From the NCBI GenBank assembly GCA_028023455.1, contig JAQFVV010012491.1, positions 911,501 to 975,500 of the forward strand: a stretch of DNA of 64,000 nt, given 5' to 3'. The notes under the pieces are model-generated. The model made no database searches, had not been told where the DNA came from, and worked only from the letters and a program-made list of their open reading frames with translations. This document shows, piece after piece, positions 12,499 through 23,380 of this stretch; the stretch's first letter is position 1; every line of letters starts with the position of its first letter. Both the position numbers and the translations under genes were made by a program. Source of the stretch: Epiperipatus broadwayi (lineage: Eukaryota; Onychophora; Udeonychophora; Euonychophora; Peripatidae).

Positions 12499-12863
12499 AA
12501 GAACCATTTCAGCTACCAACAGAGTCTAGAGGAGCTCTTGATGATCAAAAAAGAACCTCATCACAAATTTCTAAAGAACCATTTAAATCACCATCAATTT
12601 TTCAAGGAGTTCCTAATAATCTAGAAAGAGCTTTAACACGTTTAAGGGAAACATCCAGGTCACCAACAGTGATTAGTGGAGTTCCTAATGACCTAGAAAG
12701 ATCTCTTTCACAAAATACTTTGTAGGAGCCATCTAGGCCACCAATAGTGTTTAAAGGAATCCCTGATGATCAAGAAAGAATTTGATCACAAAACACTTTG
12801 AATGAATCACTCATTTCAACAGCACTTTTTAATGAAGTCTGCAATGATCAGGAAATAACTTGA
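12495..12863 (+). pseudogene. Decayed extension of the repeat tail beyond the stop
   Basis: The repeat continues past the stop at 12496-12498 in another frame, beginning LKEPFQLPTESRG. One missing A near 12489 would explain the shift. The new frame runs to a TAG at 12723, where a GAG codon of the repeat is expected, then past a TGA at about 12783 where a TCA serine codon is expected, to a TGA at 12861. So about 120 codons of recognisable but eroded repeat now lie in the 3' UTR. A sequencing error at 12489 is possible, but the TAG and TGA make real decay likely. Confidence 0.7.
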
Positions 12864-12908
12864 CCAAATAAGCAACAATGTAAATAGCTCATAAATTTAT
12901 GCAATGCA

Positions 12909-12914
12909 AATAAA
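12909..12914 (+). promoter_or_regulatory. Poly(A) signal AATAAA of the peripherin-like gene
   Basis: This is a canonical hexamer about 45 bases after the last recognisable repeat remnant and about 410 after the stop codon. It is the first AATAAA after the coding region, but such hexamers are frequent by chance in this AT-rich DNA. Confidence 0.45.
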
Positions 12915-14620
12915 AGTTTATACATGCCCACACACATTTATAGTCCATATCAAAAAAGTTTATTATATAAACTTAAATGTTGATTTTTTTATCTTTTGTA
13001 TATAATACTAAAATTCAATATTTATTTTTTTATCAAGCTTTTTTCTTCCTCTTTATATATATATAATATATATACCCATTATGTGTATATATATTATATA
13101 CAGATAAAATATATAATATCTATGCATTAAAGAAGTTTCTCATAATCTTTTTAAATCAGTATATAAGTGGATATTATGCTCAATGTAACAATAGTGGCTA
13201 ATCAATCAATTTATCTCACTATTTGCATTAAAGCAGTTTCATTTCTAAACAAAATAATTCATGCAATTTAGCAATTCTCAAGACCTTGCTGCTCGCCATT
13301 CACAATTTTTTTATATATCAATCAGAACCATCTTTGCATATTTTTTTTATATACAGAAGGATTCCATTAATGAGAACATTATATGAATATCTGAAGATTT
13401 ACTAGATGGGTTCATTTTTGTTTTGTTAAAATTTTCATCCACTCTGTTAACACAATATGAAATAAGGGCTTAAAGTTGAGATGCAATTTCTAAATCTTGA
13501 TCTTTTATTCGAATAGAATTAATTGATTTACTTTGCTTATATAATGATCATCGTTAAGAATAAATTCCAATCTTATAAAATTTTAATTATTAAACATTCT
13601 ATGATCATACATCAACATATCTGATGATAATAAATTTCCCGACACTGAATAACTTTCTTCAATAAGAACTATGATCAAGCAATAAGCAATTATTAATATT
13701 ATATTTTTGAACAATTGTCTAGATGTATTTCTAGCAGTTAAAACTTATATAAGGCAAAAAAAAAAAAAAACAACTTAGTTTATTAGTGATCTTTCAAACC
13801 CAAATTATATATATGTGTGTTATTGTAGATAAAAATAATCAATATAAAACAACATTATGGACAACAGGACTCTTAAAAAAAATTACAACAATGACGACAT
13901 ATTTAAAAATACATACTAAATGTGGCTGAGAAATTATTTAACTTTCTATACAGTCGTTATCAATATTGAAATATTTGTACGTGCTTTTATTTAAAACACT
14001 ATCCAGCAAAATTTATCGCCAAAATACATTTTTTATCATTAATATATATTATTCTATTACTTTTTACAATAATTTTACTGTATATATAAAATATTTTCTT
14101 TTTTTATTCAATTAGGGGTAAATGGGTATAACATTCTTTAAAAATTAAGGGTGCAAAACTGCCCTTAACTTGTATTTAATCTAAAGGAATCATTCCTGTT
14201 TTCTCTATATCATAATAATATCTGCAAAATAGAAGATTCTTCTCATAATAACATCCATTAAATCAAAAAATCACACATTTATAGAGTGATAGTAAAATCA
14301 GTCCAAAAAGGATCATCTGGTATAACCATCAACTGTTATTATATCCAAAGTGGCTATCTTATATTCTTATTTGATTCAATGGTTTGAAACTAAATTAGTA
14401 ACTATATATTTTAGTGAGTAAACAATTGGTTCAATGCACATAGGTGATTACATCTTTGGCATCAGTGTTAAGAGTTACAAATTTTTGGATTTTAAAGGTA
14501 GGGTATCAACAGTTAAACGACTAAACAATATTTGTCTAAGACCTTTATCTATATTGATAATACTATCTGAATTATTATTTACCCATTAGATAGATAGCTC
14601 TGTTGAATATATATATATAT
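12915..14620. other. AT-rich spacer
   Basis: No reading frame or repeat was recognised apart from TA/TG runs at 13055-13100 and an A16 tract near 13757. The spacer ends at the PLE terminus at 14621. Confidence 0.5.
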
Positions 14621-14970
14621 GTCATTATTATTACTATTTGCGGGATATTCCATGTAGTTAAAAAGCTAAATGCTGACATTTCAGTACAATATCAAGTACC
14701 TTTCTTAGACCGTTCTCTTTCTCAAATTATAATAAGAATCCATGTGAGATTTAAAATCATTTTTATTGTTTTCTTTCTCCTCATATATTGGTTGAGAAGT
14801 TTTAAAGTTTTAAAATTTATTTTCTCTTCCAATAGCTTCTTCCAAACGTTGTTAATCTTCTTTAATTCACATCTTTCATTTATGCTCTTGGCCTTTTAAA
14901 AATCTCTATAGCTTCTCTTAGCAATCTCTGGTCATATTGTTCAATTTTTGCTAAAATATTTGTTTTTTTT

Positions 14971-16172
14971 GGTACTAGTCTTATAGCTAAAGATGCCACT
15001 CTATGGCGCCGTTTTCACGCTAAAACACATAAAAATGCTGTTTCCGCGGCCGACACGTTCAAACCTGCATTTTCTATAATACAACTTTTTTGTTGTGCTA
15101 CAGCTTGTAGGCCACTATGTCGCGCTGCAGTACAGCATGTATGTCACATCACAGCAAATACATTTTCCAAATTCACACAGTTTATAAAATGGTTACGGCT
15201 TGGTGAGAGGGTGTGTTTTTTTGAATTGGATGGAAATGTTGTTTTCATTGGATTTTTTTTTATTTTAAAGTATTGAAATGTTCATATTTTGTAAAGTAAT
15301 AATTATCAGACTTTTTACACCGTACTGTATTGAAGTTTTAATTGGGAAAATGTTGACAAGATATATGTGTAAAGTGAGTTGGAATTAGGTAATGCTCCAA
15401 GTAACGTACTGTTCGTAACATTCCATGAGACAAACAAGATTCTACCGTGTGTATATTTTTGAAGTAAAAAAGAGCGGTAACACAAAAATATCCAGGAAGA
15501 AAAGTACAATTTTGCATGATTTTTTTATAAATTTCATAAAAAGCATATATTATAAACATGATTAATAAGTAAAGAAGATATTTTTGTTGTTGTTTAAAAA
15601 AGTTTTATTTTCTTTTTTTTTCTCCGACTATGGTTATACTTTATTGAATATAGTTTACGTTTATTGTAATCATTTATTTTATAGATATTACTAAAAAAAA
15701 ATATTTACAAAAATACGATTTTGGTATTTTTTATTTTAGCATTACAAACAACAGAACACTAAACCTAATCCTAAATCTAACCCTAAAACTAACCCTAAAG
15801 CTAACCCTAAACCTAACCGTAACAACTTTTACTTTTTGTTGTCATTCTATATGAAGTAAAAATAGCAGTAAAGCCATAACCCCAGTAAAAAAATCTTCGA
15901 TAAAAAATTGATTTTTCTAATAAAGCAAAATAAAAAACACGAATCAAATTGTAATTTGTTTATTTTATTTTACATTTATTATTATCATTTAATTTGTATA
16001 TGTTAATAAAAAATAATATTTAAAAAAGACGATTTTGTTTTGTTTTTATTTTCGCATTACAAAAAAACACATCAAAATGATTAAAATCAACGGCCCAGGA
16101 ATGTTCATATTTTATAGTTTTAGCATGAAAACGGCGCTATCGAATGGCGTCTTTATCTATAAGACAAGTACA
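14971..16172. mobile_element. Non-autonomous DNA transposon with 56-bp inverted repeats, nested in PLE copy A
   Basis: The two ends (14971-15026 and 16117-16172) are inverted repeats. Both share, in order, GTCTTATAG, TAAAGA, GCGCCGTTTTCA and GCTAAAAC, with about eight differences over 56 bp. Comparison with uninterrupted copy B shows the exact insertion point; six T's flank both sides, consistent with a target duplication, but the site is a T run so its length is ambiguous. The interior is less AT-rich at the left end, lacks a transposase frame and contains telomere-like repeats. The superfamily could not be assigned. Confidence 0.75.
15757..15824 (+). repeat. Degenerate telomere-like CTAACC repeats inside the transposon
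   Basis: About ten units vary around CTAACCCTAA, with versions such as CTAAACCTAA, TCCTAAATCTAA and CTAAAGCTAACC. Unit length alternates between roughly 6 and 7 bases. The block lies in the interior of the 1.2-kb transposon and is not an array at a chromosome end. Confidence 0.7.
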
Positions 16173-16178
16173 TTTTTT

Positions 16179-16834
16179 CAAAATTGATATCATGATTTGT
16201 TAATTTTATATGAGAATAAATAGCTGATGAATTGGATTTTTCTCTGACTGCCAGAATAGGTTCTTCCTTTCTAATATTTATTCTACAATTAGTCTGCCCA
16301 ATATACATATGTGAACAGACCTTACATGGAATTTCATATACACCAAGACACTCCAAAGCAATTTTATCTTTAGGAAGTGGAAATATTTTACTAATTTTTT
16401 TTATAAGAAGTGTAATCTATGTGAATATTATTATTCTTTAAAATGTTACCAATTTTATCAGTTACTCCTTTTATATATGGCAAAATTGTCTTAATTTCTG
16501 ATGTATCAAAATCTTTTTTTTTCTTTTTATATGTATAAGCCCTATTAATAATGTTGTAATTAAAACCATTATGAAGAAGCATTTTATTAGTAGCTGAAAG
16601 GTCCTGGTGAAAAGGACTATCATCAGAAAGTCTCTTTGTTCTATCCAATAATGTCTTTTCCACTGAAAATAGTTGTGCAGGATGATGATAAAAAGAAAAA
16701 TGCAGATACCTCCCAGTGTGTGTTGGTTTTTTATATATACCATGGGATAAAGAACCATCTTCCCTTCTTTCAATAAAAATACCATGGGATAAAGAACTAT
16801 CTTCCCTTTTTTCATTAAAAAAACCAACACACAC
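16179..16834 (-). pseudogene. PLE copy A endonuclease-region fragment
   Basis: Two open pieces in different frames make up the remnant. Residues from the 16834-16391 frame contain the KPTHTGRYL linker, LLDRTKRLSDD and a lysine-rich region. The 16356-16179 piece holds the GIY-YIG core as VYEIPCKVC and MYIGQTN. In a canonical GIY-YIG nuclease the later Arg, His, Glu and Asn are also needed; the Glu/Asn part is cut off by the transposon insertion. It is non-functional as it stands. Confidence 0.75.
16739..16822. repeat. 42-bp tandem duplication at the PLE head-to-head centre
   Basis: ACCATGGGATAAAGAACCAT-type sequence occurs at 16739 and again at 16781 with a period of 42 bp. On the - strand this encodes two 14-residue units (EKREDSSLSHGIF / ERREDGSLSHGIY). 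The duplication sits between the inverted arms of the two PLE copies. Confidence 0.75.
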
Positions 16835-17062
16835 TGGGAGGTATCTGCATTTTTCTTCTCATCACCATCCTGCACAACTATTTTCAGTGGAAAAGACATT
16901 ATTGGATAGAACAAAGAGACTTTCTGATGATAGACCTTTTCACCAGGACCTTTCAGCTACTAATAAAATGCTTCTTCATAATGGTTTTAATTACAACATT
17001 ATTAATAGGGCTTATACATATAAAAAGAAAAAGATTTTGATACATCAGGAATTAAGACAATT

Positions 17063-17623
17063 TTGCCTTATATAAAAGGAGTAACTGATAAAATTAGTAA
17101 CATTTTAAAGAATAATAATATTCACACAGTTTACACTACTTATAAAATAATTAGCGAAATATTTCCACTTCCTAAAGATAAAATTGCTTTGGAGTGTCAT
17201 GGTGTATATGAAATTCCATGTAGGGTCTGTTCACATATGTATATTGGACAAACTAATCATAGAATAAATATTAGAAAGGAAGAACACATTCTGGCCGTCA
17301 GAGAAAAATCCAATTCATCAGCTATTTATTCTCATATAAAATTAACAAATCATGATATCAATTTTGAAAAAACAAATACTTTAGCAAAAATTGAACAATA
17401 TGACCAGAGATTGCTAAGAGAAGCTATAAAGATTATTAAAAGGCCCAAGAGCATAAATGAAAGATGTGAATTAAAGAAGATTAACAACATTTGGAAGACG
17501 CTATTGGAAGAGAAAATAAATTTTAAAACTTCTCAACCAATATATGAGGAGAAAGAAAATAATAAAAACAATTTTAAATCTCATGCGCATTCTTATTATA
17601 ATTTGAGAAAGAGAACACTCTGA
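17063..17623 (+). pseudogene. PLE copy B GIY-YIG endonuclease fragment (186 codons open)
   Basis: The frame contains VYEIPCRVCSHMYIGQTNHR, which matches the GIY-YIG core with its preceding zinc-binding cysteines. Then come IRKEEHI (Arg and His of the active site), SSAIYSHIK and LLREAIKI (the conserved Glu), followed by a lysine-rich tail. The upstream linker part at 16716-17075 lies in another frame, so a frameshift near 17040-17060 separates the two. It is a truncated remnant rather than a whole gene. Confidence 0.75.
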
Positions 17624-17660
17624 GGAAGGTACTTGATATTGTACTGAAATGTCAGCATTT
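17612..17660 (+). ncRNA. Hammerhead-like motif at the PLE 3' end
   Basis: CTGAGGA (17620-17626) is followed by a GTAC...GTAC pairing (17629-17644) and then GAAA and GTC (17646-17653). This order fits the hammerhead core CUGANGA - stem II - GAAA - short stem III - UH. Minimal hammerheads are known from PLE terminal repeats. The stem II has a bulged G and stem I pairing is poor, so it may be inactive. Copy A carries a weaker version (CTAAGAA). Confidence 0.4.
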
Positions 17661-17708
17661 AGCTTTTAACTACACAGAATATCCCACAAATAGTAATAAT
17701 AATATGAC

Positions 17709-18640
17709 ATCTTTTATCAGTGAAAATATTAGAATTAACAATATATATATATATATATCAGTTTCCCAAACAAAAATTGCTAATAGCTAGCTTGTCATTA
17801 AAAAAAAAAACCCTTCAGATTCATGAGACCAATTGTGAAATCATGAATTAATGATTTTTCACTATGCCTTAGACATAATGACATAAAAAATGTATATTGA
17901 TGAAATCTATTGTTTCATTGAAAATCATTATTAGAAAAGAAAATAAACAGATATATCTATAGTAGCCATAACATATGTTTGTAAGAAAAAAAACATTATA
18001 AACATTATATATACAGAGAGGAAAAAGTACAAAAATAATGAAGTAGAATTTCATTCTCATGAGTGCATATGTGCCAATAAACAGAAACAAATTGATGAGA
18101 TAGGTACAGAAAAATTTAATAATGTTTTTAGTATAACAGTGATTTGAACAAATTAATTAACAGTACAAAAAATAAGGATGAAAAAATGCATTAATGTCTT
18201 ATATGCTGTAAGGTATAGTCAATTGAACTGCCCATAATTATACCATGAAGAAAAAGGAAATTAACCCAAATTTAAGGACAATAACAAAATAAAATTTACT
18301 TATGTACAGAAAAGTAAAACTAATTTTGCAGTATCCAAATAGTTGATGTGGTTTGTGATTTTAAAAAAAAATAGGAAAAAAATCAAAACAGCATCATTTA
18401 CTGCACACAAACAAGAGAATAGATAGCATTTAAATAAATCAACAAACTTATTAAATGTTAAATAATATGGATTTGTTACAATTTTGATAACTGCAAGCAG
18501 AATACTAATGCATTGAAAATTTACTTAGATTATTAGAATGAAGTTTGTCTTATACATTTTGTTAAAATGCCTTATATATGTATATACTTATTATTTCTAA
18601 TATTCTCACTAATAAATAATGAGTTATACTATAATTTTCA
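17709..18640. other. AT-rich spacer
   Basis: No gene. There is a TA run at 17740-17758 and AT-rich sequence. The open frame at 17869-18090 (-) is hydrophobic, low-complexity and unconvincing. Confidence 0.5.
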
Positions 18641-18832
18641 AGATATTCTGTATAGTAAATACAATAGGTAAATAGTTGATATTTCAATACAATAACAATG
18701 ATTTTCCTCAAAGTTTCTTTTCTTTTCTTTTTTTTTTTGATTTGAAAAGAAATTAGAACTGAGAAAAATAATTGTTATTGTACTGAAACATCTGCTATTT
18801 ACCTATTTTATTTATTATACAGAATTTCCAAA
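18641..18832. repeat. Fold-back relic of two PLE 3' ends
   Basis: The left arm (18641-18725) and right arm (18745-18832) are imperfect inverted repeats around a pyrimidine-rich centre. Both share with the PLE terminus at 14.6/17.7 kb the order ATTCTGT, TAGGTAAATAG, TTTCA-TACAATA and TCTCA/CCTCA. So this is an older inverted pair of the same family's ends, without coding sequence. The right arm keeps ACTGAGAA and TACTGAAACATC, echoing the hammerhead-like motif. Confidence 0.6.
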
Positions 18833-21800
18833 AATAATATGAAATCATATATATACTATTTTAGAAAGGTGTCATCTGTAGACAGGTGCTCTTAAATACT
18901 CAGTACATAATTAAATAATTCTAAATATGATTCTTCATTACTAAATATATTTTCAATATTTTAGTTAGTATAGAGATAAAAATGAAAATGCAATATATCT
19001 TCCTTTACTCAGAATTACATTAACTTTTTTTAAACGATTTTACAAAGCTTCAAAAAAAATTATCAGCTATAAAAAAAATAGCAACTGAATATTGATACAT
19101 TTACAATAAAAAATGTTAAATATTTATTTTTCAAAATATGAAAGGAAGTAACTCACACTCATATTTACAAACATTTATTTTATTACTAATAAACATTAAA
19201 CACTTTTTAATAAAGCAATATAAAATCATAAATTACACAATGTAAACACACATAAATGTATATTCATATTCCATTTTTAGAAAGGGTTTGTCAAACTTAC
19301 TATCAATTCTAGGCTCTAAAATAAATATGAAGATGTTTAAACTGAAGAAATTTAAGAAGTAGCCTTATTTGACTCGTATAAATTACTACACTTCCTAAAT
19401 TTGCAAGATGTAGAAACAAATTGTGCAAGATAAAGACTGGGAAGATAATTTGAAACAAATTGGGATACATGTTAAGTTGAAACTTCATTTAATTAATAAT
19501 ATATATATATATTGCTAACAAATGTTGCCACTATTGTTTTACCTACTGCAGATGCCAGGTGAGTGCTCAAATCACATTCACAAAAAATACTTTAATAGAA
19601 ATGATCTGAGCTATTATAATATTAAATTAAATTCAATGTTAAATAATTAAATTTTTTAAAGCTGAGTAAAAAATAAAAGACTCTGCTTGTAAGCCTACAG
19701 CTATTAAAAATACTTCACAGAGGCTCAAAGATATCAAGTTCGATTCTAGTGTTATTTATCAGAATTTTTTTTATCAATTCCATATTGTAACATTTTTATC
19801 ATTTTGAATTAAATAAACATTAAGTAATTACATTTGCTAAAGTTGAGTAAATAAACTAAGATATTTGAAGCTTATAATAATTAAAAATAATACACAGGGC
19901 CTACTAAATATATATATTGTAACAGAAAGCTAATGGTAAATAAGTCTAATATTATTATAATGGTAACTTTATAAAGGTAACTATTTGACCTATCCATTGA
20001 CCGCATGTAAGTATTCCAAATATAAGAGACTTATTCTAGATAATTCTGTATTTCATAAATATACGATAGTGTAATTCATCTATTGTTTATTTTCTGCAAA
20101 CAAATGGTACCTGATGCTTATATGATCCATTATTAAACATACTCTTCTTTAGGTCTTCAAATTTAATAATGATCAGAAGTTGATATTTCACCATTTGATA
20201 GTTCACCAAATGTACTTGCATATAAACTCTTTAGCTAACCTACCCATATCTATAATAAAGTGACATCACATGCTCGATTCTTAAGTTACCAATGATTACC
20301 AACCTGAATAACTTACAGAATTCTGAGTTTTCATCACAAAGTTCTATCAGAGTAGTTGTTTTATTTCCAGATAAATCACCCAAATCTAAAAATGCTGGGA
20401 AAAGCCATAGTCTGAAAAAAAGAAAACTTAGGTTTACCTTCTTCAGATAAAATACTAAAGAGCTAACCTATAGATATGGAATAAAAACATTTCGATATTA
20501 TACTAATTCTCTTCCATTATTACTCTTTGTTCTACCATATGGAAAGCATAAGCACTGAGAGTGATGATCATAAATACCAACTAGGTAAAATAATATTTCT
20601 TTATGATAAGAATGAGAATATAATGAGAAAAGGTTGAAAAATTTAATAAATATATTTATTCATGTAAATAATGTAAAGAAAATTGACATAAATATACAAA
20701 GTTATATCTTATATAATATATCATTAAGCATTAGATTGTTCTTAACTAATTTCCTTATCATCCACCAACATTTGTTGAATTACTAACTACTGCATTATAA
20801 TATCTAAAGGATGAGTTGAATTCATCTACATGACACCTTAAATATCAACATAAAAATATTATCATTTTATCCTCCTCTGCAATTTCACACTTCATTCCCA
20901 TAAGAAGTAAGAACATCTTTTCATAATTTCATCACAAAGTTGCTTATATAACTCTCTTTGTGACAGAGTCAAAGTGCTCTAAATACTAGAATAAATGTGC
21001 CATCTAAATTATTTAAAGCAATGGTCTTGGCCCTATATTTATTTTGGGAGACACTTTTATTTTTGTGTAACACAAATAAATATTTGTTTGACTTTTTTAT
21101 ATTTATTTAATTATTTATAACTGTGATGTCATAGCATCAGTTACTTATTTAATTTCAAAGTTGATCTATATTATTTATTTCTAGCTTTACTAAATTATAA
21201 ATATTGTATAAATTAATTATTCAAACATATAAATAATATATACATATCATTTTTGACCTTAAGCTAAAATAACTGCCAATCAGCTCTTCCAGAACAATTG
21301 TTTCAAGCGATCAATACCCTTCTTCAACTGGCTTCAAGACTACTTCTAATATTTCAATGTGCAATGGTCTTTCTATATAAATAACCAAATTCAAGATGAA
21401 TCATAATTTAAAGTGGAACTAATCCAATATGCATTTAATTTTTAAAATTAAATATTGTAACGGAATCATCTAATACAGAGCATAAAACAACTATGAATTA
21501 TTATTATGCCTTAAACATTATTGTAAGCAACACATTATGTTATAATCTAAATGGCATAAAACAATTGATTTGAAAAAAAAAATATTTTAATATGATGCTA
21601 AGATATACTACCTGCCATTTGAATAGCTGGTTTGCTTAAACTTTGTTTAATGTGTTATAGTTTGTAATTATTTCCAAATATTCCTTAGTCTATTTTGCTG
21701 TAAATCTGTTGAGTTTTGAATTTCATATTTATATGAAAAGAGCTTATATTGGAATACTACCTATGGAATTAAAACCAATTGATAATTGCTTTTGGTGCTT

Positions 21801-22979
21801 ATAAATAATTGTCCTGGAAGAACAAATTGACATTATTTTAGAATGATATCAAAAATAGTAAGACTGAATAACCAACAATTTCATTAGCAAATCATTTGGT
21901 TAAATTTTATTTCGACAGTTAATTTATATCTATTTTTATAGATATATTAAAAATCTCAATCATAACCTGATAGACTATATAAAAAGAATTATACATTCTG
22001 CCTGAATTTTGGTTTTTTTGTATAAAGAAAAAAAAGATCAATCTAATAATATGAACGCTAAAGATATATGATTTTCATTATATATATTGTAAAGGTTGGG
22101 AAGATCCATATCAAAGTGTCATTAAAAAATCTTTGTTTTGATTTTGATATGGGGGTGGGGTATTTATATATGTTTTTTTGTTATTATTTATTTCTTCTTT
22201 TGGTATATGCATTTATTTATGATTTGGGGATTTGAAAATAGCAGTGGTGATATAAAAATATATAGGTGTGTATATAGATTTTTACAAAGATCTTAGTTTG
22301 TATTTAAAATATTTGCATTTAGTGATATCAATGATTAAAATATTGGTATATGAATTACTAAATGTGTTTACATTGTACCTTTGGTTTTGAAATTATTTGC
22401 GATATAATTTTATTACTTATTTATTTTTGTATTTTTTTGTGTGTGTTCAAACTTTAATATTTAAAGATCGACAATTGTTATAGTAATAAGAGTAATGTGT
22501 GAAGGACTAAGATAAACCACCATAGTTACAAGATTATTGACCATTGCTATTAGGTAAAAACAAAACTTTGCTGTTGTTAATTTTTTTTAGAATAATCACA
22601 GTTTGATTTCATTAAAAATGGCAGAGTAAACAAGGAGATTCAATCTAGGGAATTTAGTTCCCTCTGTCTTATCCTACCCAGTAATTACCATCCATTGGAA
22701 GAAAATCAAATTATTAATAAGCATGTATTTGAATGGAAATCAACCTGAAAAATGAATAGCTATTTTTATCCAGCAAATCAATATAAGTATTACTTAAGCA
22801 TTTAAAGTTGGTACGTCACCTTCAATTGATCCACTATGACCTAATCAGGATAAAAAGTCACTTTGAGAAAATCAACTACAAATGGTTTATGAATTCACAC
22901 ATTTTGTCATTTAAAATTGTCATACATATTAATTCAATATATACCAGAATGAATAGACACATCAGATAATTGTTAATTT
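18833..22979. other. AT-rich spacer, no gene recognised
   Basis: No reading frame of interest. It contains a TA run at 19498-19512, a possible SINE head near 19690 (listed separately) and general AT-rich sequence on both strands. Confidence 0.5.
19685..19830 (+). repeat. Possible tRNA-like SINE remnant
   Basis: CTTGTAAGCCTACAGCTATT is followed about 45 bases later by CAAGTTCGATTCTAGTG, a good B box. The A box is weak and the body unknown. Confidence 0.3.
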
Positions 22980-23048
22980 TCAGAATGAAAAAAAAAAACC
23001 CAAGAAGATATTAAATGGTAACTAATTTGATCTCTTTTTTTTGTACAC

Positions 23049-23375
23049 AATTGATTTTAAATTTTAACTATTTATATACATAAATTAACTTCAAACTTTG
23101 ATCAATTAGTATAAATAACATACTAGATATCATTTAGTATTAAAATTTTCTGTTTTATTTTAATACATATATATATTATATGTAAATTGATTTTAAATTT
23201 TAGCTCATCAATATGAATAGTAATATGCTAGATATCATTTATTAAAAATTTTCTGTTCTTTAATTCATATCATTATATATGTACATTATATAAGTAGATT
23301 GGTTTTAAATTTCGATTCATCAACATTAATAATAATATGCTAGATATAATTTGTCATTAAAACTGTTTTAATTTA
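23049..23375 (+). repeat. Three diverged tandem units of about 110-135 bp
   Basis: TTGATTTTAAATTTTAAC-like sequence begins units at about 23049, 23187 and 23297. Each unit continues with a CAATTAGTATAAATAACATA or CATCAATATGAATAGTAATA block, then CTAGATATCATTTA, AAAATTTTCTGTT and an ATTATATGTA run. Copies differ by indels. No function is suggested. Confidence 0.65.
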
Positions 23376-23380
23376 TATGC

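Larger units (their letters stand above)
14621..16822 (-). mobile_element. Penelope-like element copy A, 5'-truncated, interrupted
   Basis: Read on the - strand this copy matches copy B at 16817-17708 over its whole length. It starts near 16822 with a partial reading frame containing REDGSLSHGIYKKPTHTGRYL, the linker motif typical of PLEs between reverse transcriptase and endonuclease. It continues through a GIY-YIG region and ends at 14621 in the shared terminal sequence GTCATTATTATTACTATTTG (given on +). A 1.2-kb DNA transposon has inserted at 14971-16172. No reverse transcriptase catalytic core remains. Confidence 0.8.
16817..17708 (+). mobile_element. Penelope-like element copy B, 5'-truncated
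   Basis: The copy starts at the KPTHTGRYL linker and runs to a terminus shared, in inverted orientation, with copy A at 14621. It holds the end of the PLE coding region and about 85 bases of 3' non-coding sequence. The head-to-head arrangement with copy A gives a large inverted repeat, a layout seen often in PLEs. No 5' half or catalytic reverse transcriptase motif is present. Confidence 0.8.

Noticed and set aside
14603-14899. 98-codon frame on +
   Set aside because: Antisense of the 3' end of PLE copy A; hydrophobic by composition.
15757-15824. True telomere
   Set aside because: Short, degenerate and inside a DNA transposon, with ordinary sequence on both sides.
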